From positions 248,001 to 312,000 of the forward strand of contig JACQAM010000003.1 in the NCBI GenBank assembly GCA_016194975.1: a DNA stretch of 64,000 bases, written 5' to 3'. Position numbers and translations under genes: made by a program. Under the pieces are notes generated by a model. The model did no database searches and was not told where the DNA came from. It was given only the letters and a program-made list of their open reading frames with translations. This stretch comes from Bacteroidota bacterium (GTDB lineage Bacteria; Bacteroidota; Bacteroidia; Palsa-965). Positions 28,583 to 37,819 of this stretch are shown in pieces; positions within the stretch are counted from its first letter, which is position 1, and each line of letters starts with the position of its first letter.

Positions 28583-29797
28583 ATGAAAAAAAATTACGTC
28601 CTGATTATTCTGAATTTATTTTTCTGCGCTGCACTTTTTTCGCAAGGCACCTGGACACCGAAATTAAGTTTGCCCGGAAATGGCCGGCAGTACGGAACTG
28701 CTTTTTCCATTGGCACAAAAGGATATATTACCTGCGGCGCCGATTGTTTTTCGGCGGCCTGTTACAAAAATGATCTCTGGGAATGGGACCAGGTTACAAA
28801 CGCGTGGACGCAAATGGCAAATTTTCCCGGAACAGCACGGATAGGTGCGGTAAGTTTTTCCATCGGAACTAAAGGATATGCAGGAACAGGAAACGATGGC
28901 GCTTACAAAAAAGATTTTTATGAATGGGATCAAACGAATAATACATGGACACCGAAAGCAAATTTTCCGGGAACCGCGAGACAAGATGCTGTAGGATTTT
29001 CCGTTGACAGTTTGGGTTACATCGGCACAGGAAAAGGGCCGGGGCCAAAAATTGATATGTATGAATATCATCCTTCTTCCGATACGTGGATCGTGAAATC
29101 GAATTTTCCAGGCACAGGAAAATATGCGGCCGTTGCATTTTCCATTGGCAATAAAGGATATCACTGCACCGGTTTCCAGGGAGGAACTCCGCCTTACACT
29201 TCTGAATTGTGGGAATGGGATCAGTCCACAGATGCGTGGACGCAAATGGCAAGTTTGTCCGGAGCTGCGCGGATTTATGGAGTTGGATTTTCCATTGGTG
29301 CAAAAGGATATGTGGGAACCGGATACAATGTCGACAGTATTCCCGCTGAGTTCCGCGATTTCTGGGAATGGGACCAGGGAACGAACACGTGGACGCAACA
29401 GGCGAATTATGGTTATGGAAATGTTGCGTACGGAATGGGATTCTCCATTGGAATTTATGGATACATCATGGGCGGAGGAACTTCTTCCACGTTCAGCAAT
29501 AATCTCTGGCAATGGGGGCCAACGGTTACCTCTGTGAATGAAAATAATATTGCTGAAGAAATTTCTGTTTATCCTAATCCTTCCAATGGAAAATTCAGAA
29601 TTATGGGAATGATCCCGATAGCTATCGGGACGAAAACTGAAATTGAAATTTATGATCTCGCCGGAGAAAAAATTTATCAATCAGAAATTTCAGAGGCGAA
29701 TGCGGAGATCGATCTATCCGGAAATGCAAAAGGCGTTTATGCGGTGAAGATAAATAACGGAGGAAAGAATTATTTTCAGCGCGTTGTTGTTGAATGA
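28583..29797 (+). CDS. Kelch-like repeat T9SS type A protein
   Basis: A 404-residue exported protein. The frame opens at 28526 inside the mobile element, but ATG 28583 starts the signal peptide (MKKNYVLIILNLFFCAALFSQ). Six to seven Kelch-type repeats of about 50-60 residues follow, each with FSIGxKGYxGTG, a WEWDQ strand and W(T/I)xxAxFPG, forming a predicted beta-propeller. The C-terminus is a type A T9SS domain (ISVYPNPSNGKFRI, IYDLAGEKIY, KGVYAVKI). Between the first two sorting motifs a perfect 18-base palindrome (29613-29630) adds about seven residues (IPIAIGT) not expected in this domain. Surface location is likely; the ligand is unknown. Confidence 0.86.
   Translation: MKKNYVLIILNLFFCAALFSQGTWTPKLSLPGNGRQYGTAFSIGTKGYITCGADCFSAACYKNDLWEWDQVTNAWTQMANFPGTARIGAVSFSIGTKGYAGTGNDGAYKKDFYEWDQTNNTWTPKANFPGTARQDAVGFSVDSLGYIGTGKGPGPKIDMYEYHPSSDTWIVKSNFPGTGKYAAVAFSIGNKGYHCTGFQGGTPPYTSELWEWDQSTDAWTQMASLSGAARIYGVGFSIGAKGYVGTGYNVDSIPAEFRDFWEWDQGTNTWTQQANYGYGNVAYGMGFSIGIYGYIMGGGTSSTFSNNLWQWGPTVTSVNENNIAEEISVYPNPSNGKFRIMGMIPIAIGTKTEIEIYDLAGEKIYQSEISEANAEIDLSGNAKGVYAVKINNGGKNYFQRVVVE
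29613..29630. repeat. Perfect 18-base palindrome inside a coding sequence
   Basis: TCCCGATAGCTATCGGGA reads the same on both strands and lies in the T9SS sorting domain of the Kelch-like gene, in frame, encoding Ile-Pro-Ile-Ala-Ile-Gly. Its arms resemble those of the intergenic palindrome at 19191-19210. Confidence 0.8.
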
Positions 29798-29883
29798 AAA
29801 TTTGAAGAATAAAAAAAATCCGTCTTCCGACAATGTTTACTTTTTGAATCTTTGAATCTCGAATTTTTGAATTCTGAATTTTA

Positions 29884-29899
29884 AATCCGCCAAAGGCGG
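29884..29899 (-). terminator. Small hairpin after the DHS-like gene
   Basis: CCGCCTTTGGCGG on the minus strand directly follows the stop codon at 29900. It is followed by an A/T-rich but not T-pure tract, so termination is possible rather than certain. The rest of the 100-base convergent spacer consists of short AT-rich word repeats. Confidence 0.4.
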
Positions 29900-30874
29900 T
29901 TACCATCCCAATATCCACGCAAAAATAAGAGGAGCACAGATCGTCGCATCACTTTCCACAATGAATTTCGGCGTGTTGATGTCTAATTTTCCCCATGTAA
30001 TTTTTTCATTCGGCACGGCACCTGAATAAGAACCGTAAGAAGTAGTTGAATCAGAGATCTGGCAGAAATAACTCCAGAACGGAACATCATGCCACTCAAG
30101 ATCCTGGTACATCATCGGCACAACACAAATCGGAAAATCTCCTGCAATTCCTCCACCGATCTGGAAAAATCCAACTCCTTTTCCGGAAGAATTTTTCCTG
30201 TACCAGTCGGCGAGCCACACCATATATTCAATTCCGCTTTTCATGGTCGTGGCCGTCAATTCTTTTTTGATCACATAACTCGCGAAAATATTTCCCATCG
30301 TGGAATCTTCCCAACCGGGAACTACGATCGGAATATTTTTTTCCGCCGCCGCAAGCATCCAGGAATTTTTCGGATCGATCTCATAGTATTGTTTCAGAAC
30401 TCCGCTGTTGATCATTTTATACATGAACTCATGCGGAAAATAACGTTCGCCTTTTTTATCAGCGTCTTTCCACAATTCAACAATATGTTTCTGCAAACGG
30501 CGGAATGCTTCTTCTTCCGGAATGCAGGTATCTGTTACGCGGTTCAAACCTTTTTCAAGCAAAGCCCATTCCTCTTTAGGAGTAAGATCACGATAATTCG
30601 GAACACGTTTGTAATGTGAATGCGCAACAAGATTCATCAGATCCTCTTCGAGATTCGCGCCGGTGCAAGAGATGATCGCAATTTTATCCTGGCGTATCAT
30701 TTCTGCAAGAGAAATTCCGAGTTCGGCAGTACTCATCGCGCCCGCAAGAGAAACAAGCATCTTTCCTCCTTCGAGTAAATGTGTTTCATATCCTATAGCA
30801 GCATCTTTTAAAGCAGCAGCATTGAAATGTCTGTAATGATGATCGACGAATTGAGAGATGGGACCTTTATTCAT
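29900..30874 (-). CDS. Deoxyhypusine synthase-like protein
   Basis: A 324-residue cytosolic Rossmann-like protein of the deoxyhypusine synthase family. In eukaryotes and archaea the enzyme transfers the aminobutyl group of spermidine to eIF5A; bacterial members act, where tested, in polyamine metabolism. Visible family stretches are LVSLAGAMSTAELG, SCTGANLEEDLMNLVAHSHY, PIVVPGWEDSTMGNIF (NAD-binding part), FFQIGGGIAGDFPI and ITWGKLDI, whose lysine (about residue 296) aligns with the catalytic Lys of the human enzyme. No other polyamine gene is nearby. A TACTTTTG box lies 24 bases upstream of ATG 30874. The exact substrate is open. Confidence 0.88.
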   Translation of the reverse strand: MNKGPISQFVDHHYRHFNAAALKDAAIGYETHLLEGGKMLVSLAGAMSTAELGISLAEMIRQDKIAIISCTGANLEEDLMNLVAHSHYKRVPNYRDLTPKEEWALLEKGLNRVTDTCIPEEEAFRRLQKHIVELWKDADKKGERYFPHEFMYKMINSGVLKQYYEIDPKNSWMLAAAEKNIPIVVPGWEDSTMGNIFASYVIKKELTATTMKSGIEYMVWLADWYRKNSSGKGVGFFQIGGGIAGDFPICVVPMMYQDLEWHDVPFWSYFCQISDSTTSYGSYSGAVPNEKITWGKLDINTPKFIVESDATICAPLIFAWILGW

Positions 30875-30897
30875 TTTGTTTTTTTTATTGAGTGTGG

Positions 30898-30905
30898 CAA
30901 AAGTA
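30898..30905 (-). promoter_or_regulatory. -7 box of the DHS-like gene
   Basis: Minus-strand TACTTTTG (30905-30898) fits TAnnTTTG and ends 23 bases before ATG 30874. A matching box in the opposite direction is at 31145-31152. Confidence 0.5.
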
Positions 30906-30923
30906 ATTGTTGGTCGTTGAATT

Positions 30924-31061
30924 GTTGGTCATTGGTGGTATTTTTTGCTGTCGTGTAAAGTTTCTACTAATTGAACATTAAAAAATTCTACTGAAATAGT
31001 CAGATTTTCTCCGTGTTGAAGCAAAACATTTCTCCTAAAATCTTGACCACCAATGACCAAC
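30924..31061. repeat. Inverted repeat flanking a gene-free spacer
   Basis: GTTGGTCATTGGTGGT (30924-30939) and its exact reverse complement ACCACCAATGACCAAC (31046-31061) bracket 106 bases. Related words (TTGGTCGTTGAATTGTTGG; GAACAATTCAACAAC) lie outside the arms. The 366-base gap between the divergent genes holds this element and the two promoter boxes but no gene. Confidence 0.6.
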
Positions 31062-31144
31062 GGCTTAATGAACAACGCGAATGAACAATTCAACAACTTC
31101 TCCACATCCTGTTCATATTACTTGACTTGAGTTGTATTGCACAT

Positions 31145-31152
31145 TACTTTTG
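31145..31152 (+). promoter_or_regulatory. -7 box of the lamin-tail protein gene
   Basis: TACTTTTG fits TAnnTTTG and lies 88 bases before ATG 31241, giving a leader of about 80 bases. TTGAGTTG about 12-20 bases upstream may hold a weak -33 element. Confidence 0.45.
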
Positions 31153-31240
31153 CCGCCAAGATCAATACTGATATCCTACAGGCGGGTCGACGCCGAAACC
31201 AGTAAAGATCCCCCGACAACTCCTCCATCTTCTCATCACA

Positions 31241-32155
31241 ATGAAAAAAATTTTACTCGCGATCTTTTCGCTTGGCATGGCTTCGTCTGCATTTTCGCAA
31301 GCCGCATGCTCCGAATTATTCTTCTCCGAAATCGTAGAAGGAACCGGCAATAATAAAGCCATTGAAATTTATAATCCGACTGCTAATCCTGTTGCACTTT
31401 CCAATTACAGGATCGTGCGCTGCTCGAATGGTTCTTCCATTGGCACCGATAGTCTCCAACTCACCGGAACTGTTGCCGCGCATGATGTGTGGATCGTTGC
31501 GAACGGCCAAACAACTTCTTCAGCAAATTCTCCTGCGTGCGATACGGCGCTGCAGAATATGGCCGATCAACTCGGCGGCGCTTATCCTGATCCTTTATAT
31601 GAGAATGGAAATGATGCAATTCTTCTTGTAAAAATTTCTCCTTATTCAGTCATCGATATTTTCGGAAAGATCGGCGAGAATCCGGGCCAAAGCTGGAGCG
31701 ATGTGTTTCCTTATACAGATGCACAGGGAACGTGGTGGACAAAAGATCATACGCTAATCCGCAAATCAACTGTTACAGGAGGCAACATGGTCAATCCAAC
31801 TGCATTCAACGTTACTACAGAATGGGATTCTCTTCCGGTGAATACGTGGAGCAATCTCGGAGTTCATAATTCTACCTGCAGCGCAAGCGGAATTTTCGAG
31901 AATGGAAATGCATCTGCAAAAATTTCGGTGTATCCTAATCCTGCGGAGAATTTCATCAATGTGAATGCAAACAGCATGATCACAGAGATCCGTCTTTATA
32001 ATATGTTCGGTGAGCTGGTGAGCGATCGCTCGTATGGCAAAGGTGAAATGGATCCTTTTCACACCTTCGATCTCAACGGAATTTCTTCCGGACTTTATCT
32101 CCTCGAAGTAAGATCACTCAACGGAATAACCTCGGCGAAGATCAGCGTGCGTTGA
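31241..32155 (+). CDS. Lamin-tail-domain T9SS type A protein
   Basis: A 304-residue exported protein. A signal peptide (MKKILLAIFSLGMASSAFSQ) is followed by a lamin-tail (LTD) domain: LFFSEIVEGTGNNKAIEIYN, NPVALSNYRIVRCSNGS, TLIRKSTVTGG. The C-terminal ~80 residues form a type A T9SS signal (ISVYPNPAENFINVN, LYNMFGELV, GLYLLEV). LTD domains in bacteria usually accompany secreted nucleases or calcium-binding surface proteins; an endonuclease I gene lies two genes downstream at 35167. The product is most likely surface-attached; a nuclease-associated role is inferred. Confidence 0.88.
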   Translation: MKKILLAIFSLGMASSAFSQAACSELFFSEIVEGTGNNKAIEIYNPTANPVALSNYRIVRCSNGSSIGTDSLQLTGTVAAHDVWIVANGQTTSSANSPACDTALQNMADQLGGAYPDPLYENGNDAILLVKISPYSVIDIFGKIGENPGQSWSDVFPYTDAQGTWWTKDHTLIRKSTVTGGNMVNPTAFNVTTEWDSLPVNTWSNLGVHNSTCSASGIFENGNASAKISVYPNPAENFINVNANSMITEIRLYNMFGELVSDRSYGKGEMDPFHTFDLNGISSGLYLLEVRSLNGITSAKISVR

Positions 32156-32169
32156 TCTTTTCAAAAAAG

Positions 32170-32206
32170 AAAAGCCATACTGCTTTGGCGAAGAATGGCT
32201 TTTCAA
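32170..32206 (+). terminator. Hairpin after the lamin-tail gene
   Basis: AAAAGCCAT (32170-32178) pairs perfectly with ATGGCTTTT (32195-32203) around a 16-base loop, between the stop at 32155 and the next ATG at 32218. It probably attenuates readthrough into the receptor gene. Confidence 0.65.
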
Positions 32207-32217
32207 TTTCCATTGAG

Positions 32218-35112
32218 ATGAAAACTTTTTTATTCATTTTCTTCTTCCTGTTTGCGAACGTGAAATTTTTTGCACAGCAAACTGTAACCGGAACCGTTAC
32301 CGATGGCGGAACCGGCGAAGCGCTCATTGGTGCGGTAGTCATTTCAGATAATGGAAAAGTTGCCGCCGCATGCGATGTGAATGGAAACTATAAAATGAAT
32401 CTTGCCAATGGCGATCATGTTCTGCAAGTGAAATTTGTAGGATACAGCTGTGACTCTGTTGTTGTTCACGTACAGGGAAAACCGGTGATACAGAATTTTT
32501 CATGCTCCAATTCATCCATGAAAGAAGTGATCATTGTTTCTGATGTTGCTATTGACAGAAAAACCCCTGTTGCATTTTCGAATGTGGGCGAATTGAAAAT
32601 TCAGGAAGAAGGCGGTTCGCGCGATATGACGATGCTTCTGAATTCAACACCGGGCGCGTATGCATCCGAGCAAGGCGGTGGCGCGGGCGATTCGAGAATA
32701 AATATCCGCGGTGTCGATCAGAGAAATATCGGCGTGATGGTGGATGGAGTTCCGATGAATGATATGGAGAACGGACAGGTGTATTGGGCAAACTGGGACG
32801 GGCTCATGGATGCAACGCGCACGATACAGGTGCAGCGCGGACTCGGCGCATCTCGTCTTGCGATCTCTTCTGTTGGAGGAACAATTAATATTCTCACGAA
32901 AGGAATAGATCAGCAACAGAGTTTTACTGTTCGCACGGATTTCGGAAGCAACAATATGCAGAAAATGTATTTCGGTTTTAACTCGGGCGAATTTCATAAC
33001 GGCTGGGGTGTAACTCTTGCAGGTTCGCGAAGAACAGGAAATGGTTATGCCGATCAGACGTGGGATGATGAGTACGCGTATTTTTTTAAAGTGCAGAAAA
33101 GAATGGGCGCTCATCTTTTTACATGGAGTGTGAACGGCGCTCCGCAAATGCACGCACAGCGATACGATAAATTATCGGCTGCGGTGTATGATAAAAAATA
33201 TGCTCAGTCACTCGGCATCAATGTCGATTCTGTTTATGCAAGCAATGCGTACACCACTTCCACGCAACAGGACCGCGGGCTTCGTTACAATCCGAATTGG
33301 GGAAATTTCACTTACAGGGACGGACAACATGGAATATTATCGCAGGATATAAATTTTTATCACAAACCGCTTTTCAATTTTTCTTATTTCTGGACTCCGA
33401 ATGAAAAATTCACTTTGTCGGCGGTGTCTTATGTTTCGATAGGCAATGGAGGCGGAACAAATTTCAATCAAACTCCAACGAGAGATACGCTCACCGGCCA
33501 ATTGAATCTCACATCAGTTTACAACACGAACAGTTCTACCATCGATGCACTTTACAGTTCTACCGAACATAAATCGACACGCTATCTGCAGGCCGGCATG
33601 AATAATCATAAATGGGCCGGCACTCTTGTTACTGCAACGTGGGCTCCCACTTCAGATCTCACAGTTCTGCTGGGTGTCGATGCACGATATTACAATGGAA
33701 TTCATTATGGGAAAGTGTATGACCTTGTGGGCGGAGATTATTATGGTGAAGCAAATCCAACGGATGCCAATCAGCCAAGAGGAACTTTTCTCGGTGATCC
33801 GAATTTCCAGTATTACAAAAAACAGGTCGGATCGAAAGTGGGTTATTACAATGAAAGTTTTGTGAACTGGCTCGGGGGATTCACACAGGCGGAGTATTCC
33901 AAAAAAAACTGGAGTGCATTTCTTACATGTTCTGCATCGCAAACACACTACCAGCGTCTCGATCATTTCAAGAAACAGGATATTGTTCTTGATGACGGAA
34001 CTGTAGTGCCGATGATCGTTGGTTACAATGAAGTTTATTACACCAACGGAACACAGAGCGGAGTTGCACAGAATGGAGCAACGGTTACCACGAGCGGTGA
34101 TACTACTTTCATCAATAATCCCGGCAACAATGATTACACGATCGTGAATGCAAAATCTTATTCCTGGAATGGCGATCACGCGCGCACGGCACGCACGGAG
34201 AAAAAAACGTATCCGGGATTCACGATCAAAGGCGGCGCTAATTATAACCTGGATGAGCATTACAATATTTTTTTCAATACCGGTTACATGCAGCTTGCTC
34301 CTCGTTTCAATACGGTGTTTGATAACAACAATCGTCTTTACCCGAACATCAAGAACCAGGAGATCACTGCTTTTGAAATGGGATTCGGTGCGCGTTTCGG
34401 AAAATTTGCAGCCAACCTGAATGGTTATTACACCTACTGGAAAAATAAAGCGCCGCAGAATTCGCCTACACTTACAACGCCTGATGGAAAATTCACTTAT
34501 GATCTCAACGGATTAAATACTTTGCTTAAAGGAGTAGAACTTGATTTCAATTACCAGCCGATCGAACATTTGCAACTCGAAGGATTACTTTCTATTGGTG
34601 ACTGGAAATATTTTTCACGCGGAACAGTTTATCTCTACGATGCAAATTATGTGCTCGTGGATACGATCAATTACAGCGCGATGAATATTCACATGGGCGA
34701 TGCAGCGCAAACTCAGGTGGGAGCCGCGCTGCGATGGGAACCTTTAAAAGGATTTTACATTAAACCGCGTTTCACTTATTTCAGCCGTTACTATTCGAAT
34801 TTTGATCCTATTCTCCTGAGTGAAGTGAAAGATTTTGCGGGAACTGTAGTAAGTGATTATCGTGATCGCGAATCGTGGAAAATGCCGGCGTACGGATTGT
34901 TCGACATTAATGCAGGATACGAGATAAAGGAAAATGTGGATAAAGAAAAAAACAGGTATGTGAAAGTCGGATTCAATATTGGCGTAACCAATCTTCTTGA
35001 TTCAAAATACATCAGCGATTCTATGAACGGAAGCGGATTCAACGCCGACACTGCTCTCGTATATTTCGGCCCGGGCCGGAGATGGAATGCAGGAATGCGA
35101 TTCGTTTTCTGA
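32218..35112 (+). CDS. TonB-dependent receptor
   Basis: A 964-residue outer-membrane receptor. The frame opens at 32152 inside the preceding stop and hairpin region; ATG 32218 begins the signal peptide (MKTFLFIFFFLFANVKFFAQ). A carboxypeptidase-regulatory-like domain comes first (VTGTVTDGGTGEALIGAVV, CDVNGNYKMNL), then the plug (SRINIRGVDQRNIGVMVDGV, YWANWDGLMDATRTIQVQRG, ISSVGGTINILTK), then a ~700-residue barrel ending in GPGRRWNAGMRFVF with terminal Phe. No SusD-like partner is present, so it is not a classical SusC pair. Energised uptake of an unknown ligand is expected. Confidence 0.93.
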   Translation: MKTFLFIFFFLFANVKFFAQQTVTGTVTDGGTGEALIGAVVISDNGKVAAACDVNGNYKMNLANGDHVLQVKFVGYSCDSVVVHVQGKPVIQNFSCSNSSMKEVIIVSDVAIDRKTPVAFSNVGELKIQEEGGSRDMTMLLNSTPGAYASEQGGGAGDSRINIRGVDQRNIGVMVDGVPMNDMENGQVYWANWDGLMDATRTIQVQRGLGASRLAISSVGGTINILTKGIDQQQSFTVRTDFGSNNMQKMYFGFNSGEFHNGWGVTLAGSRRTGNGYADQTWDDEYAYFFKVQKRMGAHLFTWSVNGAPQMHAQRYDKLSAAVYDKKYAQSLGINVDSVYASNAYTTSTQQDRGLRYNPNWGNFTYRDGQHGILSQDINFYHKPLFNFSYFWTPNEKFTLSAVSYVSIGNGGGTNFNQTPTRDTLTGQLNLTSVYNTNSSTIDALYSSTEHKSTRYLQAGMNNHKWAGTLVTATWAPTSDLTVLLGVDARYYNGIHYGKVYDLVGGDYYGEANPTDANQPRGTFLGDPNFQYYKKQVGSKVGYYNESFVNWLGGFTQAEYSKKNWSAFLTCSASQTHYQRLDHFKKQDIVLDDGTVVPMIVGYNEVYYTNGTQSGVAQNGATVTTSGDTTFINNPGNNDYTIVNAKSYSWNGDHARTARTEKKTYPGFTIKGGANYNLDEHYNIFFNTGYMQLAPRFNTVFDNNNRLYPNIKNQEITAFEMGFGARFGKFAANLNGYYTYWKNKAPQNSPTLTTPDGKFTYDLNGLNTLLKGVELDFNYQPIEHLQLEGLLSIGDWKYFSRGTVYLYDANYVLVDTINYSAMNIHMGDAAQTQVGAALRWEPLKGFYIKPRFTYFSRYYSNFDPILLSEVKDFAGTVVSDYRDRESWKMPAYGLFDINAGYEIKENVDKEKNRYVKVGFNIGVTNLLDSKYISDSMNGSGFNADTALVYFGPGRRWNAGMRFVF

Positions 35113-35166
35113 AAAAATATTACCATTCAAACTTTCAATAAAAAAAGTCTAAACAAAAAAAATAAA

Positions 35167-37362
35167 ATGAAAAAGATCATTACCGCACTTTTTTCCATCG
35201 CAGTAATTTCTGCGATCGCGCAAACAACACTGCCCACCGCATGGAGTTTTACTACCACTTCTTTTCCCAATGGATGGTCCGCTTCTGGAAATACGTATTA
35301 CACCGGTTCGGGCAACACGCCTCCCGCGTGCAAATTCGATAACACCGCCGACTGGGTGCAGATTTATTTTTCCGGAACTCCCGGGCAACTTTCTTATTAC
35401 ATCGCCGGAAATTCATTTGCGAGCGGAACTTTCGATATTGAAGAATCGGTGAATGGATCTTCGTGGACGAATCTCCATTCGTTCAACGATGTTACACTTC
35501 CGGTTTCTACTTACACTTTGTTCACCGACAATGTGAATGCGACGAGTCATTACGTTCGTTTTATTTACACAAACAAAGTCACCGGAAATGTAGGGCTTGA
35601 TGATGTAAATCTTGATCCTGCACCTGCCGGCCCGCAACAGGAAATAAATGTGAAATACAATTCGAGCACTGTTCTCACCGGCGGTTCAACCTGGTTCTCT
35701 TCTCCTGTTTCGACGATGACACCGGAAAATTTCACAATTGAAAACCTGGGAACTGCAAATACACTGAATATTTCTTCAGCAATTATTTCCGGCCCCGATG
35801 CAGCAGATTTTTCGGTTGCTTCATTTCCTCCGGCTGTTGCCGCATTAACCAATGGAACACTCACTGTGAATTTTACTCCTTCAGCAAGTGGCACACGCAC
35901 GGCAGTGCTTACGATCAATAATGACGATGCCGATGAAAGCGCTTACATCATCAACCTTAACGGTGTTGGCGGAAATTTTGCAACGGAACCCACTTCATCG
36001 CCAACCAACCTGAATTTTACCAATGTAAAATCGTATCGCATTAAAGTAAATTACAATGCTGCATCCTCTTCTCCCGATGGATATATTGTGCTGCGCAGGG
36101 ACGGCGCTGCGGTTATGGATATTCCGGTTGATGGAACAATTTATTCTGTGGGTGATGCTATCGGCGCAAGTAAAGTGGCTTACGTGGGAACAGGAATATC
36201 ATTCTGGGCAAATTATATTGGCGCGTCCATGAATTATGATTTTGCTGTTTTCTCTTATAATGGCCCGGGCGTTTACAGGAATTATCTCACTTCATCTTCC
36301 CTGTCCGGAAATGTGAATTCATCCGCGTCTATGCAACCTGCAAATTATTACAGCACCATCGATCCTGCCGCTCCCACATTTGTAAGTGACCTTACCACGC
36401 TTATTAATCCGCACACCGATAATTATTACAGCAACTACGGATCGAGAATGGTTTCTTCATTCTGGGCGCGCGATACTTCGAATGGCGATAAAGCAGTTAC
36501 CTGCGTTTACTCGGGAGAAAATTATGTTTACACCGAACCATTCGTGTGGACCACTTTCTCCCGCGAGCATACGTACTGTCACAGCTGGATGCCCACGTAC
36601 CCGAGTACGACAGGAATTGAGTACAGCGATTATTTCAATTTATTTCCCGTCGATCAGAATAACTGCAATGCAGTTCGCAGCAATTATCCATTGGGAGTTG
36701 TGGCGAATGTCACTTCCACTTTCATGGGTGCGAAATACGGAACGAATGCGAGCGGGCAAATGGTGTATGAGCCGCGTGATGCGCAGAAAGGCGATGCAGC
36801 GCGTGCGTTGTTTTACATGGCGACGTGTTATAACACAACCACGCAGAACTGGGGATTTCCGAATCCTATAAGTGCAAGCATCATGTACGGGGAAGATCAG
36901 AATCTTTTAAAGAACTGGAATTACCTGGATCCGCCCGATGCGCGTGAGATCGCGAAGAATGATTACGTTGATTCGCTGCAGGGAAACAGGAATCCTTTTA
37001 TCGACAGCGTGAACTATGCGTGTTACATTGATTTCAACAACATGACGAAGATCAACGGGCCGGTGATCCCGTGCAACAACACGAGCATAGGTGTACATGA
37101 ATTGAATCCGAATGCAGTTCAACTCGGCCTCTGGCCGAATCCAACAAGCGGATCTTTCACTTTGTATTATCAGTGCGATGCGAATGATGCGATTACAATA
37201 CGCATCATCGATCTTTCCGGAAGAATAATTTTCGAGCAGCAGAATACTGTTGTCGCAGGAGCGAATGCGTTTGCGCTTGATCTTTCTGATGTGGCGAAGG
37301 GCGCATACACTTTGCAGGCCACCGGAAGATCGGTAATGAATAAAAAACTGGTGTTACAGTAA
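35167..37362 (+). CDS. Surface endonuclease I, T9SS type A
   Basis: A 731-residue multidomain protein. After the signal peptide (MKKIITALFSIAVISAIA) comes a beta-sandwich of about 140 residues, then a choice-of-anchor-D-like domain (FTIENLGTANTLNIS, LTVNFTPSASGTRTAVLTIN), a linker domain, and an endonuclease I (NucM/EndA-type) domain. The nuclease motifs are FSREHTYCHSWMP (His about residue 468) and DYFNLFPVDQNNCNAVRSN. The C-terminus is a type A T9SS signal (LGLWPNPTSGSFTL, IIDLSGRIIFEQ, KGAYTLQA). It should degrade extracellular DNA at the cell surface for nutrients or biofilm remodelling. Two hairpins follow its stop. Confidence 0.9.
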   Translation: MKKIITALFSIAVISAIAQTTLPTAWSFTTTSFPNGWSASGNTYYTGSGNTPPACKFDNTADWVQIYFSGTPGQLSYYIAGNSFASGTFDIEESVNGSSWTNLHSFNDVTLPVSTYTLFTDNVNATSHYVRFIYTNKVTGNVGLDDVNLDPAPAGPQQEINVKYNSSTVLTGGSTWFSSPVSTMTPENFTIENLGTANTLNISSAIISGPDAADFSVASFPPAVAALTNGTLTVNFTPSASGTRTAVLTINNDDADESAYIINLNGVGGNFATEPTSSPTNLNFTNVKSYRIKVNYNAASSSPDGYIVLRRDGAAVMDIPVDGTIYSVGDAIGASKVAYVGTGISFWANYIGASMNYDFAVFSYNGPGVYRNYLTSSSLSGNVNSSASMQPANYYSTIDPAAPTFVSDLTTLINPHTDNYYSNYGSRMVSSFWARDTSNGDKAVTCVYSGENYVYTEPFVWTTFSREHTYCHSWMPTYPSTTGIEYSDYFNLFPVDQNNCNAVRSNYPLGVVANVTSTFMGAKYGTNASGQMVYEPRDAQKGDAARALFYMATCYNTTTQNWGFPNPISASIMYGEDQNLLKNWNYLDPPDAREIAKNDYVDSLQGNRNPFIDSVNYACYIDFNNMTKINGPVIPCNNTSIGVHELNPNAVQLGLWPNPTSGSFTLYYQCDANDAITIRIIDLSGRIIFEQQNTVVAGANAFALDLSDVAKGAYTLQATGRSVMNKKLVLQ

Positions 37363-37374
37363 AAAGAAAAAAAC

Positions 37375-37492
37375 AAAATCCAAATCCCGGATTCGTTTTG
37401 AAATTTGGATTTTTAAATTTGTTTTTTCATCAGAAACCTGTCGGTTATAAACCGGTTGAACAGATTGAAAACCTGTTACAGCCGGTTTTTTT
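37375..37492 (+). terminator. Two tandem hairpins after the endonuclease gene
   Basis: First: AAAATCCAAAT (37375-37385) pairs with ATTTGGATTTT (37403-37413), followed by a T-rich run. Second: AACCGG...ACAG pairs with CTGT...CCGGTT (about 37450-37487), followed by seven T. Both fit intrinsic terminators for the rightward transcript. Confidence 0.7.
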
Positions 37493-37659
37493 ACTCTTTA
37501 TGCGCGATGAAAGATCTCTTTTCTGCCTGGGTAGTATCATAACACAACCCATTATCTTCATTGCTGTTTGCACCTGAATTCCGGAGAATTTCATTCTTGA
37601 TTTTAAAAAAATTGACGCTTCTCATTCTTTAACATTCCTTATTCAGCATTCATGAATCT

Positions 37660-37690
37660 GCTAAAACCCGCAACCAGTAAGGGTTTTAGC
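37660..37690. repeat. Perfect 10-bp hairpin in a 457-base gene-free stretch
   Basis: GCTAAAACCC (37660-37669) and GGGTTTTAGC (37681-37690) form a perfect stem with an 11-base loop. No T run follows, so it may be a repeat or a leader structure of the downstream peptidase gene. The remaining bases from 37493 to 37819 show nothing I can name. Confidence 0.55.
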
Positions 37691-37819
37691 CGTATAACAG
37701 AACAAGCACCTATTTATCAAAAGGCAATTGTGAATACCTCGCGGTTGCGTAATTCATAATAATGGCTATTTTAGCGCGTCTTTTACAAGGCACCATGAAC
37801 CCTCATAGTAGAATTAGTT

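Noticed and set aside
29986-29991. Apparent loss of the catalytic lysine in the deoxyhypusine-synthase-like protein
   Set aside because: A first alignment put Ile at the catalytic position, but counting from the human C-terminus places the active Lys in the WGK motif, which is conserved here.
37660-37690. 10-bp hairpin as a terminator of the endonuclease gene
   Set aside because: No T run follows it, and two better terminators already lie at 37375-37492.
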